64,000 bases of DNA, from positions 153,465,753 through 153,529,752 of the forward strand of contig NC_133123.1 in assembly GCF_033568475.1 (NCBI RefSeq). The letters are read 5' to 3'. The position numbers and the translations under genes are program-made. Positions within the stretch are counted from its first letter, which is position 1, and every line of letters starts with the position of its first letter. This DNA comes from Henckelia pumila. Taxonomy: Eukaryota; Streptophyta; Magnoliopsida; Lamiales; Gesneriaceae. A model generated the notes under the pieces. It saw only the letters and a program-made list of their open reading frames with translations, did no database searches and was not told the DNA's origin. This document shows, piece after piece, positions 54,812 to 64,000 of the stretch.

Positions 54812-56074
54812 CATAGAACTAAATGTTTCACTTAATACTACTTCTTGGGTATTGGATACCGGATGTGGATCTCACATTTGCAATGATTTGCAGGTGATGA
54901 CAAGAAGTCGTAAGCTTAGGATGAGTGAGACCCAGCTGAGGCTCGAAAATGGTTCTAGAGTTGAAGCCAAAGCTATGGGAGATGTTTATTTAGTTTTGCA
55001 GAACAATTGTAAGTTATTTTTGAAAGATGTTTTATTTGTGCCAGATTTAGTTAAAAACATTATTTCTGTTTCTATGCTTGATAGAGATGGTTTTTCTTGC
55101 AATTTTGTGAATGAGATTTGAAATATTTACAAGAATAAATGTTTGATTGAAAATGGACAACTTGAAAACGATCTGTATAGCTTAAAATTAAAAGACGTTC
55201 CAATTAATTATGTTGATAAACCGATAACAACAAATAAAAGGAAAAACGATAGTCAAAACCCGGCAAACCTTTGGCATGCTAGGCTAGGTCATATTTTCTC
55301 AAGGAGGATGAACAAGCTAGTGGGAGAGGGCATGTTTGATATGTCTGATATTAACTCTCTACCTACTTGTGAGTCTTGCCTAAAATGAAAAATGACTAAT
55401 CTCCTTTCAAAGGGAAGCCTGAGCGTAGTAAAAATCTATTGGATTTGATCCATACGGATGTTTGCGGCCCATTTAGTAGTGGTACTAAATTTGGTCACAC
55501 CTAATTCATTATCTTTACTGATGATTATTCTAGGTATGGGTATTTATATTTAATGAAATATAAGTCTGAATCATTTTAAAAGTTCAAATAATTCAAGGCT
55601 GAAGTAGAAAACAAACTAAGTAAAAGTATTAAAGCACTTCGATCGGATCGAGTTGGAGAATACTTGAGTACCGAGTTTTTGAGCTATCTTAAAGAGAATG
55701 GGATTCTCTCTCAGTGGACTCCTCATATGACACCTCAGCTAAACGGTGTTTTGGAGCGTCGCAACCGAACCTTGTTGGACATGGTTCGATCCATGATGAG
55801 CTTCACTGAGCTTCCACCTTCGTTTTGGGGCTATGCGCTTGAAACGGCGGTATTATTGTTGAACAATGTCCACACAAAAGCAGTGAATAAAACTCCATAC
55901 AAGTTATGGAATGGCAAAGCTCCTAAGTATTCGTACTTGAGGATTTGGGGATGTCCTGCTTACGTGAAGCAGACAGTGGGAGATAAGTTGGATAGTCGAT
56001 CCACCTTATGTTATTTTGTAGGATATTCGAAGAATTCAATCGGATATTAATTCTATCATCCTATTGAAACAAAA
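54812..56074 (+). pseudogene. Angela-type protease and integrase, several lesions
   Basis: Protease reads SWVLDTGCGSHICNDLQ (about 54842-54893; DTG intact) and runs to a TGA at 55119 after FVNEI. The integrase zinc domain has LWHARLGHI (about 55268-55295) and CESCLK, then a TGA at 55386. The core (55430-55660) is in shifted frames, with HTDVCGPF near 55450 and the second Asp block changed to SDRVGEY (usually SDRGGEY). 55664-56050 gives PQLNGVLERRNRTLLDM with the catalytic Glu, then FVGYSKNSIGY and a TAA at 56048. Confidence 0.85.
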
Positions 56075-57865
56075 GTGTTTGTTTCGAGGAATGCCACCTT
56101 CATGAAGAAGGAGTTCTTATTAGATAAGAAAGGCAAGATGATGGAACTCGAAGAAATTCGAGAAGAACCCGAGAAACAGAATAACGATCCTACACCTCAA
56201 GAAACTTCAGAGGACACGCCTACTCCTAGAAGATCCGAGAGGATTTTTAGACCTCCTATTCGATATGGTATTCTTCTTGAAGGGGATCAAAGTGAACCCG
56301 ACATTGGATGTGATCCAAGAAACATCAAGGAAGCAATTTCTGATGCGGATTCGAATTTATGGCTTGAAGCTATGCAATCGGAAATGGATTCGATGCATAC
56401 TAACCAAGTTTGGTCTTTAGTAGATCCTCCCGAAGGAATTGTTCCAATAGGGTGCAAATGGATATACAAGAGAAAACTTGGGCCTGACAGAAAGGTACTG
56501 ACCTACAAGGCACGATTGGTCGCAAATAGTTATACTCAAAGACAAGGTGTTTACTATGATGAAACCTTTTCACCAGTCGCAATGTTCAAGTCCATAAGAA
56601 TCCTTATTGCCATTGCAGCTTGGTATGACTATGAGATATGGAAAATGGATGTGAAGACTGTATTTCTTAATGGAAACATTAAGGAAGAAATCTATATGAT
56701 GCAGCCCGAGGGATTCACATCTATGGGAAGCGAGCATAAGGTATGCAAGTTTCAGAGATCAATTTATGGTTTCAAACAAGCATCAAGAAGTTGGAACCAG
56801 AAATTTGATGAAACAATAAAGGACTTTGGTTTCATCAAAAACCCGGAGGAACCATGCGTGTACAAGAAAGTAGTTAAGGATGCGGTAACATTCTTAGTAC
56901 TTTATGTTGATGACATCCTACTCATTGGAAATGACGTAGGGATGTTGCAGTCAACAAAGATATGGTTATCAGGTAGATTCTCGATGAAGGATTTAGGTGA
57001 GGCATCCTATATTCTAGGGATACAGATCTATAGAGATAGATCTAAGAGAATGATAGGACTCACTCAAGCAACCTACATCGACACCATATTGAAAAGGTTC
57101 TCTATGGATGAGTCTAAGAGAGGACATCTACCTATGTGTCATGGAGTTTCTCTATCCAAGTCTATGTGTCCCAAGACTGACGAAGAGATAGAGAAAATGA
57201 CACACATACCATATGCGTCAGCCATAGGGAGTATCATGTATGGGATGATATCTACCAGACCGGATGTGGCCTATGCTCTGAGTGTCACGAGCAGATATCA
57301 AGCCAATCCCGGTCAAATGCATTGGAAAGCCGTGAAGGACATTCTTAAGTACTTACTTTATGGAGGAAGAGAATTGAAATTGGAAGGCTATACCGACTCT
57401 AGCTTCCAAAGTGACGTGGATGACTCGAAGTCCACATCTGGATTTGTATTCATGCTCAATGGAGGTGCTGTCTCTTGGAAGAGTTCCAAGCAGGACACCA
57501 CACCGGATTCCACCACTGAGGCAGAATACATTGCAGCATCAGCTGCTGCTAAAGAGGCCGTTTGGATGAGGAATTTTATCCAAGAGTTGGGCATAATTCC
57601 TGAAGCTGTTGGTCCAATCCCGGTGTACTGTGAAAACACTGGTGTCGTTGCTCAGGAAAAGGTACCAAGGTCTCATCAAAGATCCAAACACGTACTGAGG
57701 AAATACCACATCATCCGGGAGATCGTGGAAAGAGGAGACATCACTGTCGAGAGAATGGCCTCTGCAGACAATATCGCTGATCCACTTACTAAACCCTTGC
57801 CAGGACCATTGTTTGACAAACATCGCGAAGCAATGGGATTACGTAGTATGACTAGTTGGTTTTAG
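56075..57865 (+). CDS. Angela-type reverse transcriptase-RNase H, open frame of 596 residues
   Basis: The C-terminal polyprotein part: an integrase tail and Glu/Pro-rich linker (about 1-75), then RT with GCKWIYKRKLGPDRK, IWKMDVKTVFLNG, YGFKQASRSWN and catalytic YVDDILLIGND (about 275-285), then RNase H with GYTDSSFQSDVDDSKSTSG and TTEAEYIAAS. It ends GLRSMTSWF. Next to ILKYLL a few residues usual in relatives (around RRTKD) appear lost in frame. The frame is continuous, but the upstream integrase is broken, so this is a remnant of a dead polyprotein. The next copy of the same family (1-4349) does not reach pol in this window. Confidence 0.87.
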   Translation: MFVSRNATFMKKEFLLDKKGKMMELEEIREEPEKQNNDPTPQETSEDTPTPRRSERIFRPPIRYGILLEGDQSEPDIGCDPRNIKEAISDADSNLWLEAMQSEMDSMHTNQVWSLVDPPEGIVPIGCKWIYKRKLGPDRKVLTYKARLVANSYTQRQGVYYDETFSPVAMFKSIRILIAIAAWYDYEIWKMDVKTVFLNGNIKEEIYMMQPEGFTSMGSEHKVCKFQRSIYGFKQASRSWNQKFDETIKDFGFIKNPEEPCVYKKVVKDAVTFLVLYVDDILLIGNDVGMLQSTKIWLSGRFSMKDLGEASYILGIQIYRDRSKRMIGLTQATYIDTILKRFSMDESKRGHLPMCHGVSLSKSMCPKTDEEIEKMTHIPYASAIGSIMYGMISTRPDVAYALSVTSRYQANPGQMHWKAVKDILKYLLYGGRELKLEGYTDSSFQSDVDDSKSTSGFVFMLNGGAVSWKSSKQDTTPDSTTEAEYIAASAAAKEAVWMRNFIQELGIIPEAVGPIPVYCENTGVVAQEKVPRSHQRSKHVLRKYHIIREIVERGDITVERMASADNIADPLTKPLPGPLFDKHREAMGLRSMTSWF

Positions 57866-57879
57866 GGCAAGTGAGAGAT
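57863..57879 (+). other. Polypurine tract of the Angela-type element
   Basis: TAGGGCAAGTGAGAGAT directly before the 3' LTR, close to the AGGGCAAGTGGGAGAT form common in copia elements. Confidence 0.8.
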
Positions 57880-58812
57880 TGAAAGAGTGGGTGCCCGGAT
57901 AGCCAACTTGTAGCTAAGGGATTTGATGACTCTATATGTAAACAATCTTTTTTTAATATAATTTACACTTTAATCATGGCATTTACTTTATCTTTCTTCA
58001 TATTTTTATATTGTGATATACTATTGTTATTTAGATGAAGACTTTGAATATAATAGAGTGCATGTAATATGTGATAGTACATTGGGATGGCTGACATGAA
58101 ACACATCTTATAATCATTGTATATTCTAAACAGTTCCTAGTCAATTGAGCCGTCCGCAAATCAGGTTAAGGATCGCTCAAGATTGAGATTAGCATTTGTG
58201 ATGCCGAGTACAACATTTCATTGGTATGGAACATAGAGATGTTCAAAGCATGCAAATGGATATTCATATGATGAATGATCGAACTACCCTATCCGGACTT
58301 TCCAAGTGGTTATCACTTATCGAGTGGATAAAGTCCGCGGTCTTGGTTGTACACCATTAGTCCTTACTACTTGAAACATCATGGAGACTCTATATGCTAG
58401 TACTGTACTTTGACTCGTTTACCGACTCTATTGGGGTCATCAGGTGTCGGGATTGGGTGCAGTTACGACACATATAAAAGTCGATGCTTTGTTTTCAAGG
58501 ATTCACCACATGCTTGTGAGCATGAATATCCTATGCAATCTGAGGAGATATTAGTGTGACAAATCTCTGGCCAGAGTACATGATGCGCTTTAAGAAATGG
58601 TTTCTTAGTAGCACATGCGATGTCACTATTTGATCTTCAAGATGTTTTGCATAGTTATCAAATCTCGAACAACTCTCGATGTACCAATGGTTGTTGATTC
58701 GATCGGGATATATGGTTGAAGGGACCGTACTGTACGCTAACCAAAATCTACTGGTTCTTGCAGGAACTATCAGTGATACCTAGGGAATCATGGGGCGATG
58801 TTGCTAGACGCT
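57880..58812 (+). repeat. 3' LTR, first half, cut by the next gypsy element
   Basis: Matches 40450-40757 then 43893-44512 without the 3.1 kb insert. Homology ends after TTGCTAGACGCT, where an LTR starting TGATAAGTG begins; ACGCT (58808-58812) should be the target duplication. Confidence 0.9.
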
Positions 58813-58990
58813 TGATAAGTGTGTTTAATATGCATTAGTTTATAGCATTTCATGTTTAGTTTGCATGCATTTAAGTGATTTTCGTAAGTTTTATTAGTGT
58901 TTTATGTTATGTGTTTGATTTGGACTCACCTGGTTGAATTTTGTAGGAAATTAAAGAAAATTTGGGATTTCTGTGCGTCCAAGCCGCGAG

Positions 58991-59013
58991 CGCGCGAGCT
59001 TCTTGCTCGCGCG
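58991..59013 (+). other. GC hairpin CGCGCGAGC / GCTCGCGCG
   Basis: A perfect 9-bp inverted repeat with loop TTCTT in the LTR, followed by two further GCGCGC-rich segments (59043-59080, 59103-59122). Confidence 0.8.
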
Positions 59014-59179
59014 TGCGTAGAAGGAAAAGTCAGAGGCTTCCAGGCGCGCGCGAGCTTTTTCCTCGCACGCACGCGAGACATTCGAAGTCACTGTTCTTTA
59101 AAGCTGCGCGTGCGCGCGTGTACGTGACCTAGTTTCGGATTTTTATATTATTTTGTAGGAATTTTATTGGGCGCGGCCA

Positions 59180-59187
59180 TATAAATA
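59180..59187 (+). promoter_or_regulatory. LTR TATA box
   Basis: CCATATAAATAGAA about 900 bp before the LTR end; the likely core promoter, just downstream of the GC-rich block. Confidence 0.5.
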
Positions 59188-60090
59188 GAATTTGGATGCC
59201 TTTGTTGAGGATTTTTTTTGATATTTTTGAGTACGGGCAAAGCTTGCGGCGGCTAGGGAGCAAAGTTCTTCAGATTTTCTTCTATCCTAGTATTTTTTAC
59301 TTTATGTTTTTAAACTTGGTTTATTGAATCATGTTTATTAGTGAGTAATTTCTTCTTTCGATCAAGGCCACGTGATTGGGCCATACATTTATGTAAAAAC
59401 TTGGTTTATTTATTTGAGATTTTCAGACTTAATTGATTTTATTGATTATCAAATTTATCTTCGCTTTACAAATTTCTTGGCCAGTTATTTGTTGGCTTGT
59501 TAATCGATTCCAAGTCGACAGAGGAGGTTTCGAATTCGATCACTTTGATTTTCAACATAGTGTAAAACTGACTAGAAATAGAATTTGGTTTCATTATGTG
59601 GTTTAGGTGTTAACTGAATTTTCACAGTGATTATGCATTCAAATTTGATTAGAATTACGAAAGATTAGTTCATCAATATTTGAATAGGTTTTATTGTTCT
59701 AGAAATAGTCCTTCGAACAAATTAGGAAAATTCCTGTGAATTATGATTAAGTCTGATATCTTAGATCGATTGCTTGTTGCATGAATTGTCTGGTACCTAC
59801 GTGTGTCCTTGATCGAAATTTTCCAAAATTTTAAGTAATTCAAAGTTCCAGCTGCGTTCTAATTTGCATTCTAATTAATTTGATATTTATTGCAATTTTA
59901 TTAATTTTTCTAAAATCTGAAATCATCTTTATTCGTTAGTCTAGATTAATTAGAGATAAATAGATTTTGGTAATCATATTTTTACAGTCCTTGTGGGTTC
60001 GACATCTGGACCTTAGTCCACTTTATTATAATTTGACCTGGTTCGCTTGCCAGTAGAATTTATTCATACCGAAAAAGCCAGTCAAGTTTT

Positions 60091-60108
60091 TGGCGCCGCT
60101 TTCGGGGA
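60091..60108 (+). other. Primer-binding site, tRNA-Asp type
   Basis: TGGCGCCGCTTTCGGGGA, the tRNA-Asp site of Athila elements with three changes. Confidence 0.85.
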
Positions 60109-60213
60109 CTGTTTTTATATCAAAATTTTTATTTCACTTGAGATTAGACATTACTTATCTTCTTAAATTCTGACCATAATTTCTTGGTGATTTTCAGGTA
60201 CCTTCTGTTGTGT

Positions 60214-62466
60214 ATGCATAAAACTCGATCAAGGACATTACTACCACTTGATTTGGAGATCGAGCGCACACTTAGCAGGATCCGAAAAGCCAAGAAATCT
60301 TTCAATCTTGAATTAGAGTCAGAATCTGAATCTGAAGTAGAGATGGCAGACAACCGTACTGTATGGGATATTATCCATCCGCCAACTGAAGGTTATGGAT
60401 CTAGCATAATTCGCCCCGCTGTTGAGGCGAACAATTTCGAGCTGAAGCCCTCTACTATTCAGCTGATTCAATTGTAAGCTAGATTTGGGGGTTCATCTGT
60501 AGAAGACCCTTACGCTCATCTGGAGCATTTTCTGTCGATCTGCGACACGTTCAAGGTGAATGGGGTAACATCTGATGGAGTGCGACTGCGGTTATTCCCA
60601 TTCTCTCTACAAGGAGAAGCTGTTGAATGGCTAGATGATCTTCCTGCTGGCTCTATTACTACATGGGATCAACTTGTTCTGAACTTTTTGAATAAATATT
60701 TTCCGCCCACAAAGATGGCAAAACTGTTCTCTGATATCATATCATTCAGGCAGAAGGAAGCTGAATCATTAAATGCTGCTTGGACTCGATTCAAAAAGAT
60801 GTTGAGGATGTGTCCTCAACATAATCTCACTCAGAGCCAGCAGACTCAGACTTTCTACAATGGTGCTGATCAATCTGTTCGATCCATGTTTGATGCTGCT
60901 GCTAACGGAAGCCTATTCAGGAAGACACCGGTAGAGGCATGGGAAATTATAGGAAATATGGCTGAAAGCAACATTGGATGGCCAGATGCTAAAAAGGAGA
61001 GGAAAGCTGGAGTTCTATAAGTCGATGCACTAACATCACTTAATGCCAAGATCGATGCACTTACTCATCAGATGTCGGTTATGCAGACATCTTCAGCTAA
61101 TCAAGTGAAAATCCAACAGCCTGACGAACAACAAGTATTTGAAGTTGATGCAGCGAACTTTATGGGAAATCAAGGGAGACAGCAGTACAATCCATACAGC
61201 AACACTTACAATCTTGGCTGGAAAAACCATCCAAACTTCTCTTGGAAAGCTGCAGATCCTACAGCTAACACATTGAAGCCAGTAGAGAAGAAGCCCTCCT
61301 TTGAAGAAATTATGATGAAATATGTAGCTGGTACTGAGACCCGTCTACAGAATCAAGAGGCAATGTTACAAAAATTAGAGACACAGATGAGTCAGATAGC
61401 TACACAACTATCAACTAGGCCAGCAGGATCGTTGCCTAGCAATACTGAGAGGAATCCAAAGGATGTCAATGCTATTCTGGCGATAACTAGATCGCAAGCA
61501 GATACTGATGCGAAGAATACTGAGGATGAGGAAGCAAGTGACCTAGTCAAGGAAAAAGAGCTGGATGAAGCACCAAAGCAGGCAGACTCCACGCCTACGG
61601 GCAATAAAGGTAAGTCCTCTCACTCATCTATTAATGAGAATATTGACTTGAGTAAACTTCCCTTCCCCCAGAGAGCAAAGCAAATGCAATTGGATAATCA
61701 ATTTGCAAAATTCCTAGAGATTTTCAAAAAGCTTCATATTAATATTCCCTTTGCAGACGCTTTAGCTCAAATGCCTAGTTATGCAAAAATTTTAAAAGAG
61801 ATTTTGTCTAACAAAAGAAAACTTGTGGATTTTGAAACTGTGAAGTTGTCGGAGGAGTGTTCTGCCATTTTACAAAATAAACCCCCTCTGAAACTTAAGG
61901 ATCCCGGTAGCTTTTCAATTCCATGCACTATTGTAAAATCATTTTTTAATAAGGCTTTATGTGATCTAGGTGCAAGTATAAATCTTATGCCTTATTCATG
62001 TTTTGAAAAGCTAGGAATTGGTGAAGTTAAGCCAACTACTATTTCCCTACAATTAGTTGATAGATCTATAAAATATCCAAGGGGAATTGTAGAGGATGTG
62101 TTGGTAAAGGTTGATAAGTTTATATTTCCAGTGGATTTTGTTGTGCTTGATATGGAAGAGGATCGTGAGATACCTCTTATTTTGGGTAGACCATTTTTAG
62201 CCACCAGAAAGGCTTTGATTGATGTGCATAAGGGAGAATTTATATTGCGTATGAATGATGAGAAAGTAATTTTTAATGTTTTTCATGGCATTCGATATCC
62301 TGCAGACAATTCTGATTGTTTCAGAATTGATGTTACTGATGATTTAAATAAGTGTTCTATGCAGGAACAGTTGTCGGTGGATCCATTAGAAATATTTTTG
62401 ACAGGTACAACTGATGAAGAACATGTTAGTGAGGAAGTTCATGAAGTAGCACGGTATTTGGATTGA
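60214..62466 (+). pseudogene. Athila-type Gag and protease, two internal stops
   Basis: One frame from ATG 60214 (MHKTRSRTLLPLDLEIER) to the TGA at 62464, interrupted by TAA at 60475-60477 and 61018-61020. The retrotransposon-Gag domain (60480-60960) shows VEDPYAHLEHFLSICDTF, LRLFPFSLQGEAVEWLDDLP and CPQHNLTQSQQTQTFYNGAD. A Gln-rich, coiled-coil-like and acidic linker follows. The protease (about 61890-62310) has FFNKALCDLGASINLMP with DLGA, RSIKYPRGIVEDVLVKV and PLILGRPFLATRKALIDV. I see no CCHC knuckle, unlike the neighbouring Athila-type element. Both TAA stops can derive from CAA by one C-to-T change. Confidence 0.87.
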
Positions 62467-62499
62467 AGTCTACCCTTCGACAGACTCATCAATACCAAG

Positions 62500-64000
62500 A
62501 TGGGGGAGCTCAACCATACTCCAAAACCGCTGAAGCCATCCACCGAGGAGCCCCCTAATCTTGAACTTAAACCACTTTCATCTCATTTGAAGTATTTGTA
62601 TTTATTAAAGAACGATAAACTGCCAATAATTTGTTCATCTTCTTTGACAGGTTGCGAGGAGGAAAAGCTGCTGCGTGTGATTCGAGAACACATAAGATCC
62701 ATAGGTTGGATTTTGGCCGATCTCAAGGGTATTAGTCCAACCATGTGCATGCATAAAATCTTGATGGAGGCGGAGCGTAAGACATCGACTCAACCACAGA
62801 GGCGACTTAACCCAGCAATGCAAGAGGTAGTGAAAAAGGAGGTAATCAAGCTCCTTGATGCAGGTATTATCTACCCTATATCTGATAGTGAATGGGTGAG
62901 TCCAACTCAAGTAGTGCCTAAAAAGGGAGGGATGACTGTAATTAAAAATTCCAACAATGAATTAATTCCTACGAGAACTATTACGGGGTGGCGGGTTTGC
63001 ATAGATTATAGGAAATTGAATGATGTCACCCGTAAGGATCACTTCCCCCTTCCCTTTATTGATCAGATGGTTGAGCGACTTGCAGGGCATGCGTTTTATT
63101 GTTTTTTGGATGGTTATTCCGGATATATGCAAATTCCTATAGCACCTGAGGACCAACACAAAACCACTTTTACTTGTCCTTATGGTACTTTTGCATATAA
63201 ACGGATGCCATTTGGGTTGTGTAATGCCCCTGCTACTTTTCAACGATGTATGATGGCTATTTTTCATGATATGGTTGAAAAGTTCATAGAAGTGTTTATG
63301 GATGATTTCTCTGTGGTAGGATCATCTTTTGATGCATGTTTGTTTAATCTGAAAAAAGTGTTGCAGAGATGTGAGGAGAGCAATTTGGTATTGAATTGGG
63401 AAAAATGCCAGTTCATGGTGAAAGAGGGCATTGTTTTAGGCCATAAGGTGTCTGAGTTAGGTGTGGAAGTGGACAAAGCAAAACTTGAAGTAATTGAAAA
63501 ACTTCCACCTCCCGCAAATTTGAAGGGCATTAGGAGTTTTCTTGGGCACGCGGGTTTCTATAGGAGATTTATTAAAGATTTTTCTTCTATTGCTAAACCC
63601 CTGACTAATATGTTAATCAAAGAGGTGCCTTTTAATTTTTCTGCTGAGTGCTTGCAGGCTTTTCAAATTTTGAAGGAGAAATTAACAACTGCACCGGTGA
63701 TAGTAGCACCTGATTGGAATCTGCCGTTTGAGTTGATGTGTGACGCCAGTGGCACCGCATTGGGAGCCGTGCTTGGACAAAAGAGGGACAAGGCACTTCA
63801 TGTGATTTACTACGCCAGTATCACCCTGTCAGCCGCCCAACTTAATTACGCGACTACTGAAAAAGAGCTTCTCGCAGTCGTATTCGCCTTGGATAAGTTC
63901 AGATCTTATTTGGTGGGGAGCAAAGTCATAGTTCACACGGATCACTCGGCCTTGAAGTATTTGATGAGCAAAAAGGATGCTAAACCCAGGTTAATTCGTT
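62500..64000 (+). CDS. Athila-type reverse transcriptase and RNase H, open to window edge
   Basis: In the same frame as gag-protease and separated from it by one TGA (62464-62466); the first methionine after it is at 62500. RT: KKEVIKLLDAGIIYPISDSE, WVSPTQVVPKKGG, WRVCIDYRKLN, FLDGYSGYMQIPIAPEDQ, FGLCNAPATFQRCM and the catalytic FMDDFSVVG, where gypsy elements often have YMDD/FVDD. RNase H: CDASGTALGAVLGQKRDKA, LNYATTEKELLAVVFALDKF and HTDHSALKYL with the catalytic acids. There are no stops from 62467 to the window edge, about 510 codons. If the TGA is read through or is a recent mutation, pol is otherwise intact in the visible part. Confidence 0.88.
   Translation, partial: MGELNHTPKPLKPSTEEPPNLELKPLSSHLKYLYLLKNDKLPIICSSSLTGCEEEKLLRVIREHIRSIGWILADLKGISPTMCMHKILMEAERKTSTQPQRRLNPAMQEVVKKEVIKLLDAGIIYPISDSEWVSPTQVVPKKGGMTVIKNSNNELIPTRTITGWRVCIDYRKLNDVTRKDHFPLPFIDQMVERLAGHAFYCFLDGYSGYMQIPIAPEDQHKTTFTCPYGTFAYKRMPFGLCNAPATFQRCMMAIFHDMVEKFIEVFMDDFSVVGSSFDACLFNLKKVLQRCEESNLVLNWEKCQFMVKEGIVLGHKVSELGVEVDKAKLEVIEKLPPPANLKGIRSFLGHAGFYRRFIKDFSSIAKPLTNMLIKEVPFNFSAECLQAFQILKEKLTTAPVIVAPDWNLPFELMCDASGTALGAVLGQKRDKALHVIYYASITLSAAQLNYATTEKELLAVVFALDKFRSYLVGSKVIVHTDHSALKYLMSKKDAKPRLIR

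Larger units (their letters stand above)
40450..58812 (+). mobile_element. Angela/BARE-type Ty1/copia element with three nested insertions, plus strand
   Basis: 5' LTR 40450-45461 (split by the organelle-like insert), primer site, leader, gag (47101-47930), an Athila-type element, then protease-integrase-RT-RNase H (54812-57865), polypurine tract and 3' LTR from 57880, which is itself cut by another gypsy element at 58813. RT/RNase H motifs (YVDDILLIGND, LGIQIYRDRSKRMIGL) match the Angela/BARE lineage. It is inserted in the SIRE-like element; the five bases before it are GTTTT. The rest of the 3' LTR should lie beyond 64000. Confidence 0.93.
58813..60084 (+). repeat. 5' LTR of the second Athila-type element
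   Basis: Begins TGATAAGTGTGTTTAATATGC; the end is taken at GTCA 60084, six bases before the primer site (CA at 60080 is an alternative). Contains TATAAATA at 59180-59187 and a GC-rich block at 58983-59125. No coding content. Confidence 0.8.
58813..64000 (+). mobile_element. Athila-type Ty3/gypsy element, 5' LTR to RNase H, runs off the window
   Basis: An LTR (58813-60084), tRNA-Asp-type primer site, and gag-protease-pol in one continuous frame with three stop codons. The order protease-RT-RNase H is gypsy-type; integrase and the 3' LTR should lie beyond 64000. It is inserted in the Angela 3' LTR. Its Gag and protease are related to, but clearly different from, the element at 47936. Confidence 0.92.

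Overview
The window is gene-poor plant nuclear DNA made almost entirely of nested LTR retrotransposons of both superfamilies (Ty1/copia and Ty3/gypsy). Evidence for a plant: copia primer-binding sites matching initiator tRNA-Met, Athila-type primer sites matching tRNA-Asp, Angela/BARE-, SIRE- and Athila-type proteins, a relic of an asterid-type CNL (R1/late-blight-like) resistance gene, and a 3.1 kb block that looks like plant mitochondrial spacer DNA. An asterid, possibly Lamiales, is my best guess from the resistance-gene type and element families; this is inference only. No rRNA, tRNA, CRISPR or bacterial-type operon is present.

Layout. 1-4349: 5' half of an Angela/BARE-type copia element on the minus strand (LTR, primer site, long leader, open gag running off the left edge). 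It sits in a decayed plus-strand gypsy relic (4350-8676), which ends inside the gag of a minus-strand copia relic (8677-9691). 9696-14545: degraded plus-strand copia. 14546-15638: a short low-copy island with a candidate 85-residue host gene on the minus strand. 15639-21977: plus-strand copia with perfect 5-bp target duplications (AGACC), whose 3' LTR is split by a gypsy remnant. 22096-22562: a 240-bp tandem duplication at the edge of the next element. 22421-28927: minus-strand copia with both LTRs and an open RT-RNase H frame. 28928-29955: relic and AT-rich DNA. 29956-31195: broken NLR resistance gene. 31380-40449: minus-strand SIRE-like element carrying an extra ORF in the env-like position plus two opposite-strand ORFs. 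40450-58812: plus-strand Angela-type element whose 5' LTR holds the organelle-like insert (40758-43892) and whose interior holds a complete Athila-type GAG-protease element (47936-54806, target duplication TTTTA). 58813-64000: a larger Athila-type element inserted in the 3' LTR, with gag-protease-pol in one frame broken only by three stop codons.

The working logic is that of layered transposition. Each autonomous element supplies gag (capsid), protease, integrase, reverse transcriptase and RNase H in the order of its superfamily, flanked by LTRs with promoter and primer signals. Nesting gives the relative ages: the SIRE-like element preceded the plus-strand Angela element, which preceded both Athila-type insertions and the organelle-like insertion. 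The least explained material is the accessory coding capacity of the SIRE-like element (32.8-37.1 kb), the conserved RNA-structure candidates in the Angela leaders, and GC-rich hairpin blocks in the LTRs of several unrelated families.
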